A stretch of DNA of 8,405 nt from Thermoflexia bacterium (GCA_030605705.1 JAUWHU010000034.1:1-8405), one strand, 5' to 3'. Positions 1 to 6,734 are shown, numbered from the stretch's first letter. Made by a program: numbers and translations. Notes: generated from the sequence alone by a model not told the origin.

Positions 1-1291
1 CGACAGCGAAGACCAGGTTCACCCGCTCCTCTTTCGTGGCAACGTTGCGCGGCGTGAACTCGGCCCGGTCGGAAATATGGCTAACCCGGCCCGCGAAGAC
101 CCGCCCCGGAAAACTGTCCACTGTGACCTGCGCGCCCTGATCCAGCCACAACTGGCCGAGACGATCTTCCGGCACGTAGACGGTCAACAACACCTCGTGG
201 AGATCGGCGATAGTGAGCATGGTCGCCCCTCGCGCGGCCACCTCTCCCGGATGGATCAGGATGTTCACAACGGTACCGGTTAGCGGCGAGGTGAGGGACA
301 TCATGGCGCGCTGCGCCTGCATCGCATCCACGGCGGATTGGGCCTGCGCGATTTGGGCTTCCAGCACGGCGAGCTGTTCAGGGGTAGCCCCGGCCCGCAT
401 CCCATCAACCTGCGCTTGAGCCAGCGCGACCTGGGCTTCGGCCTCGGCCTGCGCGCTTTGGGCTGCACCGGCCTGTGCCTGTAGCTCCTGGGGATTGGCG
501 CGGCGCGCATAGAGATCGGCCAGCTGCGCTTCCAGTCCTTCCTGCTGGATCGTGGCCGCATTCACCCCGACCCACGCCTCCCACCAGGGAATGTAGGCCA
601 TATCTAAGGCATCGGACAAGTCAATGTCAAATTCGAAGGGGTTAGGGATGTCATCCGGCAACGGAAACTCCCAAATCGGATCGGGGATCTCCGGTTTGAG
701 TTTGTCAATGGTGTCCGAAAGCTCCCCCGCATAGCGTTTGATGATCGCAGTCATCTCCTTGGTCGCCGCGGCCTGCGATACCTGGTAGCCGGCGGAGTCT
801 ATTTGCCCCTGCATGATGGCGATCTGCAAATCTATATCCTGGGGATTCGCCAACAGCATCTGGGTGTCAGTGACTGCCTGTTGCGCGGCGTGGACGCCGG
901 CCTGCGCCTGTGCCAGCTGGGCCTCGGCCACGGCGAGTTGCCCAGGGCGGACGCCCGCCCGCATCTGCGCCAATCCCGCTTCTGCCACAGCGATGCACGC
1001 CTCGGCGGACTCAATCTGCGCGTCGAGGATGGCCGTATCCAATTGCAGGAGCGACTGACCGGCGGACACCAGCTCTGCCTTAGCGACAGGAATCTCGGTA
1101 ACGAGACCGCCGAACTCAGTGGCAACGGCCACTTCCTCGGCCTGGATAATGCCGGAAGCTTCCAGCGTCTTGCCGACCCCCTCGGCCGCCGCCCCGCCCC
1201 GACAGGCGGCTGACGTGACCATCACCAGACACAGAAGCGCCAGTCCCACGCGGCGCACCCCGATACGATTTTTGATGTTGGGTATGTTCAT
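1..1291 (-). CDS. HlyD/YbhG-family periplasmic adaptor lipoprotein (3' end outside window)
   Basis: This is the adaptor (membrane fusion) subunit of the ABC-2 exporter encoded upstream. 430 residues are visible and the reading frame stays open to the left edge. Residues 1-30 form a basic N-terminus, a hydrophobic stretch and VTSAAC, so Cys30 is a probable lipidation site, although the -3 residue is a non-ideal Ser. Residues 45-90 are the first half of a biotinyl-lipoyl-like domain. Residues about 90-330 are Ala/Gln/Glu-rich coiled-coil arms. Residues about 334-365 (SPLTGTVVNILIHPGE) are the second lipoyl half. A beta-barrel domain follows, with EFTPRNVATKEER at 411-423, a hallmark of YbhG-like adaptors. 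The start is set by GGAG seven bases upstream of ATG. The arms carry a duplicated motif (MRAGxxPxQLAV at 110-122 and 298-309) around a proline/acid-rich centre (187-245). It lies 319 bp after the ATPase genes, so it is probably co-transcribed or driven from the spacer. Confidence 0.93.
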   Translation of the reverse strand, partial: MNIPNIKNRIGVRRVGLALLCLVMVTSAACRGGAAAEGVGKTLEASGIIQAEEVAVATEFGGLVTEIPVAKAELVSAGQSLLQLDTAILDAQIESAEACIAVAEAGLAQMRAGVRPGQLAVAEAQLAQAQAGVHAAQQAVTDTQMLLANPQDIDLQIAIMQGQIDSAGYQVSQAAATKEMTAIIKRYAGELSDTIDKLKPEIPDPIWEFPLPDDIPNPFEFDIDLSDALDMAYIPWWEAWVGVNAATIQQEGLEAQLADLYARRANPQELQAQAGAAQSAQAEAEAQVALAQAQVDGMRAGATPEQLAVLEAQIAQAQSAVDAMQAQRAMMSLTSPLTGTVVNILIHPGEVAARGATMLTIADLHEVLLTVYVPEDRLGQLWLDQGAQVTVDSFPGRVFAGRVSHISDRAEFTPRNVATKEERVNLVFAV

Positions 1292-1323
1292 TACATTTCT
1301 CCGTAAGTTAGTGACTGGTGCGC

Positions 1324-1387
1324 CCCAGCGTCTTAGCGTTCCAGCGTCACAGCGTCTTAGCGTTCCAGCGTTTCAGCGTCTTAGCGA
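1324..1387 (+). repeat. Degenerate octamer tandem array, NNNAGCGT, 8 units
   Basis: Eight consecutive 8-bp units share the core AGCGT: CCCAGCGT, CTTAGCGT, TCCAGCGT, CACAGCGT, CTTAGCGT, TCCAGCGT, TTCAGCGT and CTTAGCGA. Only the first three positions vary. The core is the reverse complement of the ACGCT core in the array at 1519-1587, so the two arrays are inverted relative to each other. Confidence 0.93.
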
Positions 1388-1396
1388 CTACCCAAA

Positions 1397-1426
1397 CTCC
1401 CCCAAATTATTGAGAAATTGTGGGAG
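1397..1426. repeat. Imperfect 12-bp stem-loop
   Basis: The left arm CTCCCCCAAATT (1397-1408) pairs with the right arm AAATTGTGGGAG (1415-1426) at 10 of 12 positions across a 6-nt loop. No T-run follows on either strand, so it is not a standard intrinsic terminator. It sits between the two inverted octamer arrays. Confidence 0.55.
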
Positions 1427-1451
1427 GGACTCTTGTGGTTTCCCGAATCAC

Positions 1452-1465
1452 GGCGATGAATCGCC
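1452..1465. repeat. Short perfect palindrome GGCGAT-GA-ATCGCC
   Basis: Six-base arms with a 2-base centre form a perfect inverted repeat, followed by TACTACAAAC. From memory, similar GGCGATTCATCGCC-type palindromes are scattered through intergenic DNA of Chloroflexota genomes. I cannot verify the copy number here. Confidence 0.55.
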
Positions 1466-1518
1466 TACTACAAACTGTGTTATTCTCAAGGTAGTCACAG
1501 ACGGGCACGGTTGGGCAG

Positions 1519-1587
1519 CCGCTGGGCCGCTATGACGCTGAGCCGCTGTGACGCTGTGACGCTGTGACGCTGTGACGCTGTGACGCT
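1519..1587 (-). repeat. Octamer tandem array, ACGCTGTG, inverted relative to 1324-1387
   Basis: About eight and a half 8-bp units are present. The left units are degenerate (GCCGCTGG, CCGCTATG, ACGCTGAG, CCGCTGTG), and then four perfect ACGCTGTG copies and a terminal ACGCT run from 1551 to 1587. The reverse complement, CACAGCGT, occurs as one unit of the array at 1324-1387. It ends 23 bp from the stop codon of the ATPase gene, in its 3' flank. Confidence 0.94.
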
Positions 1588-1610
1588 AAAAATAACACGA
1601 AGATTTCCCT

Positions 1611-2567
1611 CTACAATCGCTCCATCGTCGAGATGAAAACATCCTCCAGAGTCGGGGCGATCCACTCGATGGCGTTCACCCGGACGCCCTCGGCGTTCAG
1701 TAAATCCTTGAGGGGCTGGCGGAACTCCTCGGCGGCAGGCACGACGGCGTGAATTTGCGCGCCGTAGAGAGCGACTTCGTCCAAAGGCAGACGTTGGCTT
1801 TCCTGGGCCGCTTTCAACACGCGCATCGCCCGGTCCGGGTCAGGAGTGTTGATTTCCAGTACCTGACCGCGCATGTGAGTTTCTTTGAGCCGCCTGGGGG
1901 TATCGAGCGCCGCCAGCCGCCCCTGGCTGAGAAAGCCGACCCGCTGGCACAATTCGGCCTCATCCATGTAATGTGTGGTGACCAGGACGGTGACGCCTTT
2001 ATTGGCCATGGCGTAGATCAACCCCCAGAAGTCGCGCCGGCTGATGGGGTCCACGCCGGCGGTCGGCTCATCCAGGAAGAGCACCTGGGGATGGTGAACG
2101 ATGGCGCAGCCAAGCGCGAGTCGCTGCTTCCAGCCGCCGGAGAGGTTGCCCGTGAGGATGTTCTCCCGCCCCTGCAACCCGGCCATCTCGATGATCTCCG
2201 CCTGACGGCGCCGCAACTTGGCCCGCGACAGGCCGTAAGCCTGGCCGTAGAAGCGGATGTTCTCGCGGGCGGTCAGGTCATTGTACAATGTGAAGAGCTG
2301 CGACATGTAGCCGACGCGCGCCTGCATCGTCTTGGCCTCGGTCGCCGGGTTGTAGCCTAACACGCGCGCCTCGCCATCCGTGGGTCTGAGCAGCCCCAAC
2401 AACATGCGGATCGTCGTCGTCTTGCCCGCGCCGTTCGGGCCCAACCAGCCGTAGACCTCGCCCCGGTTCACGTAGAAGCTGATGTGATCCACGGCGGTGA
2501 AATCGCCGAAGCGCTTGGTCAAATCCTTAACTTCGATAGGGTGCGTGCCTGTGATCTTAAACGCCAT
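1611..2567 (-). CDS. ABC transporter ATPase, equivalent of the C-terminal half of YbhF
   Basis: A 318-residue cytoplasmic nucleotide-binding subunit that powers the ABC-2 permeases. Every catalytic motif is intact: Walker A GPNGAGKT (43-50), Q-loop Gln90, signature LSGGW (142-146), Walker B VLFLDEPT (162-169), D-loop GVDP (171-174) and H-loop His199 in TTHYMDEAE. A C-terminal extension of about 100 residues ends in PTLEDVFI, as in ABC-2 exporters with a DUF4162-like tail. The start ATG overlaps the end of the preceding ATPase gene by 11 bp, and the only GGAGG lies 16 bases upstream, too far to be ideal, so translational coupling is likely. GPNGAGK plus a normal H-loop matches the second half of E. 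coli YbhF. The substrate is not evident from sequence; YbhGFSR relatives are described as exporting drugs and cations. Confidence 0.95.
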   Translation of the reverse strand: MAFKITGTHPIEVKDLTKRFGDFTAVDHISFYVNRGEVYGWLGPNGAGKTTTIRMLLGLLRPTDGEARVLGYNPATEAKTMQARVGYMSQLFTLYNDLTARENIRFYGQAYGLSRAKLRRRQAEIIEMAGLQGRENILTGNLSGGWKQRLALGCAIVHHPQVLFLDEPTAGVDPISRRDFWGLIYAMANKGVTVLVTTHYMDEAELCQRVGFLSQGRLAALDTPRRLKETHMRGQVLEINTPDPDRAMRVLKAAQESQRLPLDEVALYGAQIHAVVPAAEEFRQPLKDLLNAEGVRVNAIEWIAPTLEDVFISTMERL

Positions 2568-3519
2568 GACTTTGATCGCTCTGCCTCCGAATCAAACTGA
2601 TGAATGCCTCTTCCATACGCGGCTCGATCTCGCGCATCCCCACGCAGGTGATGCCCTGGGCCGCCAGCGCGCCTGCGATCTCCTGCCGGCGGCGGGCGAC
2701 ATCATCCACAAACAGGTGCAACATCACGCCGTAGGTCTGCACTTCCAGCACACCTTCCATCCCCGTGACGATTTGCCTGGCCGGTACGAAATTCGACGGG
2801 GTAAATTCCAGAAGCCGCCCCGGTACCAGGCGTTTGATCATCTTCGGGGAGTCGTGAGCGATGAGCCGGCCCTGGTACATCAGACCCACCCGGCTGCAAC
2901 GTTCCGCCTCGTCCATGTAGGGTGTGCAGACGAAAATCGTCAATCCTTTTTCCGCCCGCAGGTTGCCCAGCAGGTTCCAGAATTCGCGGCGGCTGACGGG
3001 GTCCACGCCTAAGGTCGGCTCATCCAACAAGACGACCTGCGGCTCGTGAACCAGGCTACAGGCCAGGGCCAGTTTTTTCTTCATGCCGCCGGAGAGCCGG
3101 CCCGCCAGTCGTTTGGTGAAATGGGTCAGTCCGGCGAACTCCAACAGCTCCGGGATGCGGCGCTGCTGTTCCTCCGCGCTGACGTCCTGGATGTCGGCGA
3201 AGAATCTCATGTTCTCCTGCACCGTCAGGTCGGCGGGGAGGGCGAACTGTTGGGCGATGTAGCCCACGCGCTCGCGGATCTCGTAGGTGTTGCGCATGGA
3301 ATCATAGCCCAGGACGCTGCTTTCGCCGGCGGTGCGTTTGAGCAAGCCCAAGATCACGCGAGTGGTCGTCGTCTTGCCCGCGCCATCCGGCCCGATGAGG
3401 CCATAGGTCTCGCCGCGCCGCACTTGCAGCGTCACGCCGTTCACGGCAGTCACCATCCCGCGCAGGGTTCTAAAGCGCTTGACCAAATCTTGGGTGCAGA
3501 TGGCTATATCATCGCTCAT
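2557..3519 (-). CDS. ABC transporter ATPase with substituted H-loop, equivalent of the N-terminal half of YbhF
   Basis: A 320-residue cytoplasmic ATPase, presumed partner of the next ATPase in a heterodimer. It has Walker A GPDGAGKT (43-50), Gln90, signature LSGGM (142-146), Walker B VVLLDEPT (162-169) and D-loop GVDP (171-174). The switch histidine is replaced by proline in CTPYMDEAE (Pro200). From memory, the N-terminal half of fused E. coli YbhF also has GPDGAGK and lacks this histidine, so the two genes look like a split YbhF in the same order. The C-terminal MEEAFISLI also recalls YbhF. I chose the ATG at 3519 because GGAG lies seven bases upstream; an ATG at 3558 in the same frame adds 13 poorly typical residues. 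The gene follows a 240-bp repeat-bearing spacer after the permease genes. Confidence 0.95.
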   Translation of the reverse strand: MSDDIAICTQDLVKRFRTLRGMVTAVNGVTLQVRRGETYGLIGPDGAGKTTTTRVILGLLKRTAGESSVLGYDSMRNTYEIRERVGYIAQQFALPADLTVQENMRFFADIQDVSAEEQQRRIPELLEFAGLTHFTKRLAGRLSGGMKKKLALACSLVHEPQVVLLDEPTLGVDPVSRREFWNLLGNLRAEKGLTIFVCTPYMDEAERCSRVGLMYQGRLIAHDSPKMIKRLVPGRLLEFTPSNFVPARQIVTGMEGVLEVQTYGVMLHLFVDDVARRRQEIAGALAAQGITCVGMREIEPRMEEAFISLIRRQSDQSHGV

Positions 3520-3567
3520 CCCCTCTCTCCCTAACCTGAACAAGTCAGAACCCAACAAACTTCAAAC

Positions 3568-3594
3568 CACAAAGGACACCAAGTACACTAAGGA
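3568..3594 (+). repeat. Nonamer tandem array, CACNAAGGA family, 3 units
   Basis: Three consecutive 9-bp units: CACAAAGGA, CACCAAGTA and CACTAAGGA. They are the inverted counterpart of the four units at 3681-3716 (reverse complement CACGAAGGA). The sequence type resembles CCACGAAGGACACGAAGG repeats that I recall from intergenic DNA of several phyla, including Chloroflexota. Confidence 0.8.
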
Positions 3595-3612
3595 GTTATC
3601 CGAAAACAATCC

Positions 3613-3648
3613 CGTACTTTTACCCGCTTTTTCTCGGTGAAAAGTGCG
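3613..3648. repeat. Imperfect 14-bp hairpin in the permease-ATPase spacer
   Basis: CGTACTTTTACCCG (3613-3626) pairs with CGGTGAAAAGTGCG (3635-3648) around an 8-nt loop. Eleven positions are Watson-Crick pairs, one is G-T and two adjacent positions are mismatched. No T-run follows on the minus strand, so a classical terminator is unlikely. A folding or mRNA-processing role between the operon halves is possible. Confidence 0.6.
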
Positions 3649-3650
3649 AA

Positions 3651-3656
3651 ATTATA
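3651..3656 (-). promoter_or_regulatory. Possible internal -10 box (TATAAT) ahead of the ATPase genes
   Basis: The minus strand reads TATAAT, a perfect -10 hexamer, about 130 bp upstream of the ATPase start. There is no good -35 at 16-18 bp (GAAAAA at 17), but a small palindrome GGACTTGTCC (3660-3669) lies just upstream. This is weak support for separate transcription of the ATPase-adaptor half. Confidence 0.25.
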
Positions 3657-3680
3657 AACGGACAAGTCCTAAGTTTTTCT

Positions 3681-3716
3681 TCCTTTGTGTCCTTCGTGTC
3701 CTTCGTGTCCTTCGTG
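3681..3716 (-). repeat. Nonamer tandem array, CACGAAGGA, 4 units, inverted relative to 3568-3594
   Basis: Four 9-bp units read TCCTTTGTG, then three perfect TCCTTCGTG. The outer ends of this array and the array at 3568-3594 form inverted termini: TTCA-CCAC(G/A)AAGGACAC(G/C)AAG with a 2-base indel. AACTTC occurs directly at 3558-3563 and 3720-3725, flanking the pair. Confidence 0.9.
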
Positions 3717-3759
3717 GTGAACTTCTTGCTCGCCGTACAAGAATTTCATTGATAAAATA

Positions 3760-4923
3760 CTAATCCAGCCGTTTCTTGAATGTCAGCGCCGCCAGCAACA
3801 TCACTAAAATTGCGTAACCGATCAACACCAGCGTATCGTGCCATATAAAGGTCAATCCCACCCCCTTGGTCACGATCCCCCGGATGATGTTGTTGAAGTA
3901 GGTCAAGGGGATCAAATTGCCCACAGCCCTGACCAGCGGCGGCATCGGAGCGCGTGGGTAGATGAAGCCGCTCAACATCATGGCTACCAACATCAGCACC
4001 GCCGTCGCCTGCTGGGCTTCCTTTTGAGTCCGGGTCACCGTCGAAACCAACAGCCCCAATCCCAGGCCGGAGATGATGAACACCAACGAGAGCCAGACAA
4101 ACAGCCAGAGATCGCCCTTGAAAGCGACGCCAAACCAGAGATTACCGAACAGGATGACGCACGCCAGGTCAATGGCTGCGATGAGAATGTTGGGGGTCAA
4201 TTTGCCCACGATGAGTTCCAGGGGCCGGACCGGTGTAACCAGGAGTTGCTCGATGGTGCCCACCTCGCGCTCGCGCACCACCGACATGGCGGTCATGCCC
4301 ACGGCCACGACCTGCACCAGCATCGCGGCCAGGGCCGGTATGATAAAGGTCATATCATCCATATCTGGGTTGTAGAGAATGCGGGTGGAGGTGCTGATGG
4401 GCAGTTGCCCTATATCGAAGGCCCCCCTCCGCGATATTTTTTCCATCATCAATTCTGTGGCCTGGGCCTGGGCAATCGCCAGCGCTGCGCCGTATCCCGA
4501 TTGCAGCGTGAAAGCATCGGAGCCATCTAAGAGCAACAACACCTGCGCGTCGCCGCGTTCGATATGCACGGAAAAATCAGGTGGGATCACGACGCCCGCT
4601 CTGGCCCGTCCCTCGTCAATGGCGCGAATGACTTCGGACTCATCGGCCACGTACAAGTCCACGTCGAAAAAGCCGGAGATTTCCAGCGCGTTGACGAAAT
4701 CCCGACTCCGGGTATCCAAACTCAGGTCGGCGATAACCGTGGGAATGTGATCCACCGTCAAAGAGACGGCATAGGCCAGGAGAAACATCTCCAGGAGGGG
4801 AGCGACCAGGATCATCACTAAAGTGCGCCAGTCACGCAACAGCTGGGTAAATTCCTTGCGCATGAGCGCGCTCACGCGCTTCCAGGACTTCCGCGCCCCT
4901 CCGAATACCGTGTCACGCGCCAT
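3760..4923 (-). CDS. ABC-2 type permease (YbhR/YbhS-like), second of the pair
   Basis: A 387-residue inner-membrane subunit forming part of the export channel. The visible order is a cytoplasmic KEFTQLLRDWRT segment (23-34), a first membrane segment (about 33-55), a large soluble extracytoplasmic domain (about 56-190, with VADLSLDTRSRDF and AIDEGRARAGVVIPPDF) and five further membrane segments (about 191-214, 245-268, 272-296, 304-322, 362-382). The conserved EREVGTIEQLLVTP (219-231) lies between segments 2 and 3, and KKRLD ends the protein, as in YbhS/YbhR. It is paralogous along its whole length to the permease encoded just upstream. The ATG lies 2 bp after that gene's stop. A TTG six bases earlier, with GAGG at better spacing and overlapping the stop, is an alternative start adding two residues. 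Confidence 0.94.
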   Translation of the reverse strand: MARDTVFGGARKSWKRVSALMRKEFTQLLRDWRTLVMILVAPLLEMFLLAYAVSLTVDHIPTVIADLSLDTRSRDFVNALEISGFFDVDLYVADESEVIRAIDEGRARAGVVIPPDFSVHIERGDAQVLLLLDGSDAFTLQSGYGAALAIAQAQATELMMEKISRRGAFDIGQLPISTSTRILYNPDMDDMTFIIPALAAMLVQVVAVGMTAMSVVREREVGTIEQLLVTPVRPLELIVGKLTPNILIAAIDLACVILFGNLWFGVAFKGDLWLFVWLSLVFIISGLGLGLLVSTVTRTQKEAQQATAVLMLVAMMLSGFIYPRAPMPPLVRAVGNLIPLTYFNNIIRGIVTKGVGLTFIWHDTLVLIGYAILVMLLAALTFKKRLD

Positions 4924-4925
4924 CC

Positions 4926-6059
4926 TCAATCAAGCCTCTGTTTGAATGCTTTAACGGCGATCGCCATCACCAATACGGCGTAAATTGACAAGGTCAGTAT
5001 CTCCCGCCACAAAAACTCGTAGCCGATACCCTTCGTCATGATCCCCCGCGCGATAGGAACAAAATAGGTCAGGGGAAACAGAGTGCTGACGCCACGAACG
5101 ATCGGGGGCATCGTGTAACGCGGGAAAACGTACCCGCCCAGCATGGCACCCAGCAACAACACCATGCCCACCAGTTGTTGCGCCTGCTTCTGATTCTGAG
5201 AGACCGTCGAGATCAAAAGTCCCAATCCCAGCCCGGAGACGATGTAGATGAGCGACAAGCCAAAGAAAAGCCAGAAATCGCCCTGAAAGGGCACCTTGAA
5301 CCAGAGTATCCCCACTCCGATGACGGTCAGCATATTGAACAGCGCAATCAGCACGTTGGGAGCCATTTTGCCCACCATTAGTTCTCCAGAGCGGATCGGC
5401 GTAACGAGGAGTTGTTCCAGCGTGCCCATCTCGCGCTCGCGCACTATGGCAGCGGTGGTCAGGGCGATGCTCTGGGTTTGTAGGAGCATCGCCACGGTGC
5501 CGGGGAGCATAAACCAGATGTCGTTCAGGTTCGGGTTGTAGAGCACGCGCATGTGGACAGCCAAAGGCAGCAGACTCTGCCCTTCGGGGAGCAGTCCCAA
5601 ACGCTCCACCCTTTCCATCAATACCTCGATCGCGTGGGTCTCGGCGATGGCCGTGGCGGCGTTGTAGGCCGACAACGAGGTGAACAGGCTGGAGCCATCT
5701 ACCAGGAAGAGCACCTGAGCCTCGCCGCGCGCGACGCCGGTGGCGAAATCCACCGGGATCACTAGCCCGGCCTGAGCGCGCCCCTCGTCAATCGCCCGCA
5801 CCACATCAGCCTGACCGGCGACGTAGCCGACGATATCGAAATAACCGGAGACCGTCATGGCATCCACGTAGGCGTGACTGGCGGCGTCCAGGCTCTGATC
5901 GGCCACAATGAGGGGAATGTGATCTACGTTCATGGCCATGGCGTAGCTCAGGAGGAAGAGCTGCAGCATCGGCATGGTGAGCAGCAACAACAGGGTGCGC
6001 CGGTCTCGGAATATCTGGATGAACTCTTTCTGCATTACCGCTCGAATGCGTTGTATCAT
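4926..6059 (-). CDS. ABC-2 type permease (YbhS/YbhR-like), first of the pair
   Basis: A 377-residue inner-membrane subunit, predicted to form a heterodimer with the next permease. It has the family layout: KEFIQIFRDRRT (11-22), membrane segment about 22-44, an extracytoplasmic domain about 45-178 (VADQSLDAASHAY, IDEGRAQAGLVIPVDF), then five membrane segments (about 182-206, 235-258, 263-286, 296-315, 350-372). EREMGTLEQLLVTP lies at 208-221 and the end is KQRLD. The ATG at 6059 starts one base after the TetR gene's stop, with AAGG five bases upstream inside that gene's end, so translation is probably coupled. A longer frame reaching 6158 overlaps the TetR gene and begins with a proline/arginine-rich stretch that does not fit the family, so I rejected it. 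Confidence 0.95.
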   Translation of the reverse strand: MIQRIRAVMQKEFIQIFRDRRTLLLLLTMPMLQLFLLSYAMAMNVDHIPLIVADQSLDAASHAYVDAMTVSGYFDIVGYVAGQADVVRAIDEGRAQAGLVIPVDFATGVARGEAQVLFLVDGSSLFTSLSAYNAATAIAETHAIEVLMERVERLGLLPEGQSLLPLAVHMRVLYNPNLNDIWFMLPGTVAMLLQTQSIALTTAAIVREREMGTLEQLLVTPIRSGELMVGKMAPNVLIALFNMLTVIGVGILWFKVPFQGDFWLFFGLSLIYIVSGLGLGLLISTVSQNQKQAQQLVGMVLLLGAMLGGYVFPRYTMPPIVRGVSTLFPLTYFVPIARGIMTKGIGYEFLWREILTLSIYAVLVMAIAVKAFKQRLD

Positions 6060-6060
6060 G

Positions 6061-6696
6061 TCATCCTTCCCGAACGCGGATGCCATCCAGCAACATGTCC
6101 ACGGCCGCCTCGGCCAGAGCACGTCGCCTCTCCGGGGAGGGGGAGGGAGTGTGGCCACGCAGGATGGGCAGGATGATAGCGGAAAACATGCCTATGACCA
6201 TCCACGAAGTCAGGACGGGATCCACAGGCCGGAAAGCTCCGGCCTCAACGCGCGCGGTGATGAACGCCTGCAGATGTTGTCCGATCCGCTGCATACGTTC
6301 CATGACGACACCTTGCAAAATCACGTCATCTAACCAGGCTTCCACCATCACCGTGCGCGTGAAGGGAGTCTGAGAGAGCAACGAGTCGAATATTTTCTCC
6401 GCCAGCGCGATCAAGTCCTCGCGCCCTCGGAGCTCGCGCACCTCTTGCAGCATGGTCTCCAGGGGAGCCTGACTGGCGTTGACGATTGCTAATAAAATTT
6501 CGCGTTTGCCGTCAAAGTAGTTGTAGAGCGTCCCCTCGGCGATGTCGGCCTGGGCGGCGATCTCCTTGGTGGTGCTGCCGGCGTATCCTTTTTCGGCAAA
6601 GATGCGGGCCGCGGCTTTCAAAATTTCATCCCGTCGCCGCGAAATACGCCGTTGACGGCGTTTCGCGAAGATTCCTCCGCGCTTCTCAATCGCCAT
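6061..6696 (-). CDS. TetR/AcrR-family transcriptional repressor of the export operon
   Basis: A 211-residue DNA-binding protein. A basic N-terminus (KRRQRRISRRR) leads into a typical TetR helix-turn-helix domain at about 22-68, with ILKAAARIFAEKGYAGSTTKEIA followed by IAEGTLYNYFDGKREIL. The C-terminal ligand-binding/dimerisation part (about 80-205) is divergent, so the effector cannot be named. GGGGAG nine bases upstream of ATG supports the start. It is the first gene of the operon and is followed at 1 bp by the first permease. CecR (YbiH) is similarly linked to ybhGFSR in E. coli. The palindrome at 6735-6752 in its own promoter is the likely operator, implying autorepression and release by an unknown inducer. 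Confidence 0.95.
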   Translation of the reverse strand: MAIEKRGGIFAKRRQRRISRRRDEILKAAARIFAEKGYAGSTTKEIAAQADIAEGTLYNYFDGKREILLAIVNASQAPLETMLQEVRELRGREDLIALAEKIFDSLLSQTPFTRTVMVEAWLDDVILQGVVMERMQRIGQHLQAFITARVEAGAFRPVDPVLTSWMVIGMFSAIILPILRGHTPSPSPERRRALAEAAVDMLLDGIRVREG

Positions 6697-6734
6697 GTCA
6701 GCTCACTCCCCAGATTTGTGGCACTTACTCATTT

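Larger units (their letters stand above)
1292..1610. other. Repeat-filled intergenic spacer between adaptor and ATPase genes
   Basis: This 319-bp gap has no credible gene. It contains an 8-bp-period array (1324-1387), an imperfect hairpin (1397-1426), a perfect 6-2-6 palindrome (1452-1465) and the same octamer family in reverse orientation (1519-1587). I found no convincing promoter for the downstream adaptor gene on the minus strand and no hairpin followed by a T-run, so operon read-through is possible. The plus-strand open frame across it has no ribosome binding site or protein-like composition. Confidence 0.8.

Noticed and set aside
77..1213. Several open frames on both strands across 77-1213, some with M starts
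   Set aside because: They overlap the continuous minus-strand adaptor frame that runs from 1291 off the left edge, have skewed Arg/Ala/Cys-rich composition, and lack recognisable domains or ribosome binding sites.
1324..1587. CRISPR array
   Set aside because: The units are only 8 bp and contiguous, with no unique spacers and no cas genes. The same applies to the 9-bp arrays at 3568-3716.
3723..3743. Terminator after the permease gene (TTCTTG...CAAGAA hairpin)
   Set aside because: The stem is only 6 bp, A/T-rich, with a 9-nt loop, and no T-run follows on the minus strand.
4926..6158. Longer start for the first permease at 6158
   Set aside because: It would overlap the TetR gene by nearly 100 bp and add a proline/arginine-rich stretch absent from the family; the ATG at 6059 has a ribosome binding site and sits 1 bp after the TetR stop.
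1749..6176. Plus-strand open frames opposite the ATPase and permease genes
   Set aside because: They are antisense shadows of high-GC genes that carry complete family motifs on the minus strand; the shadow products are His/Gln/Arg-rich with no domain.
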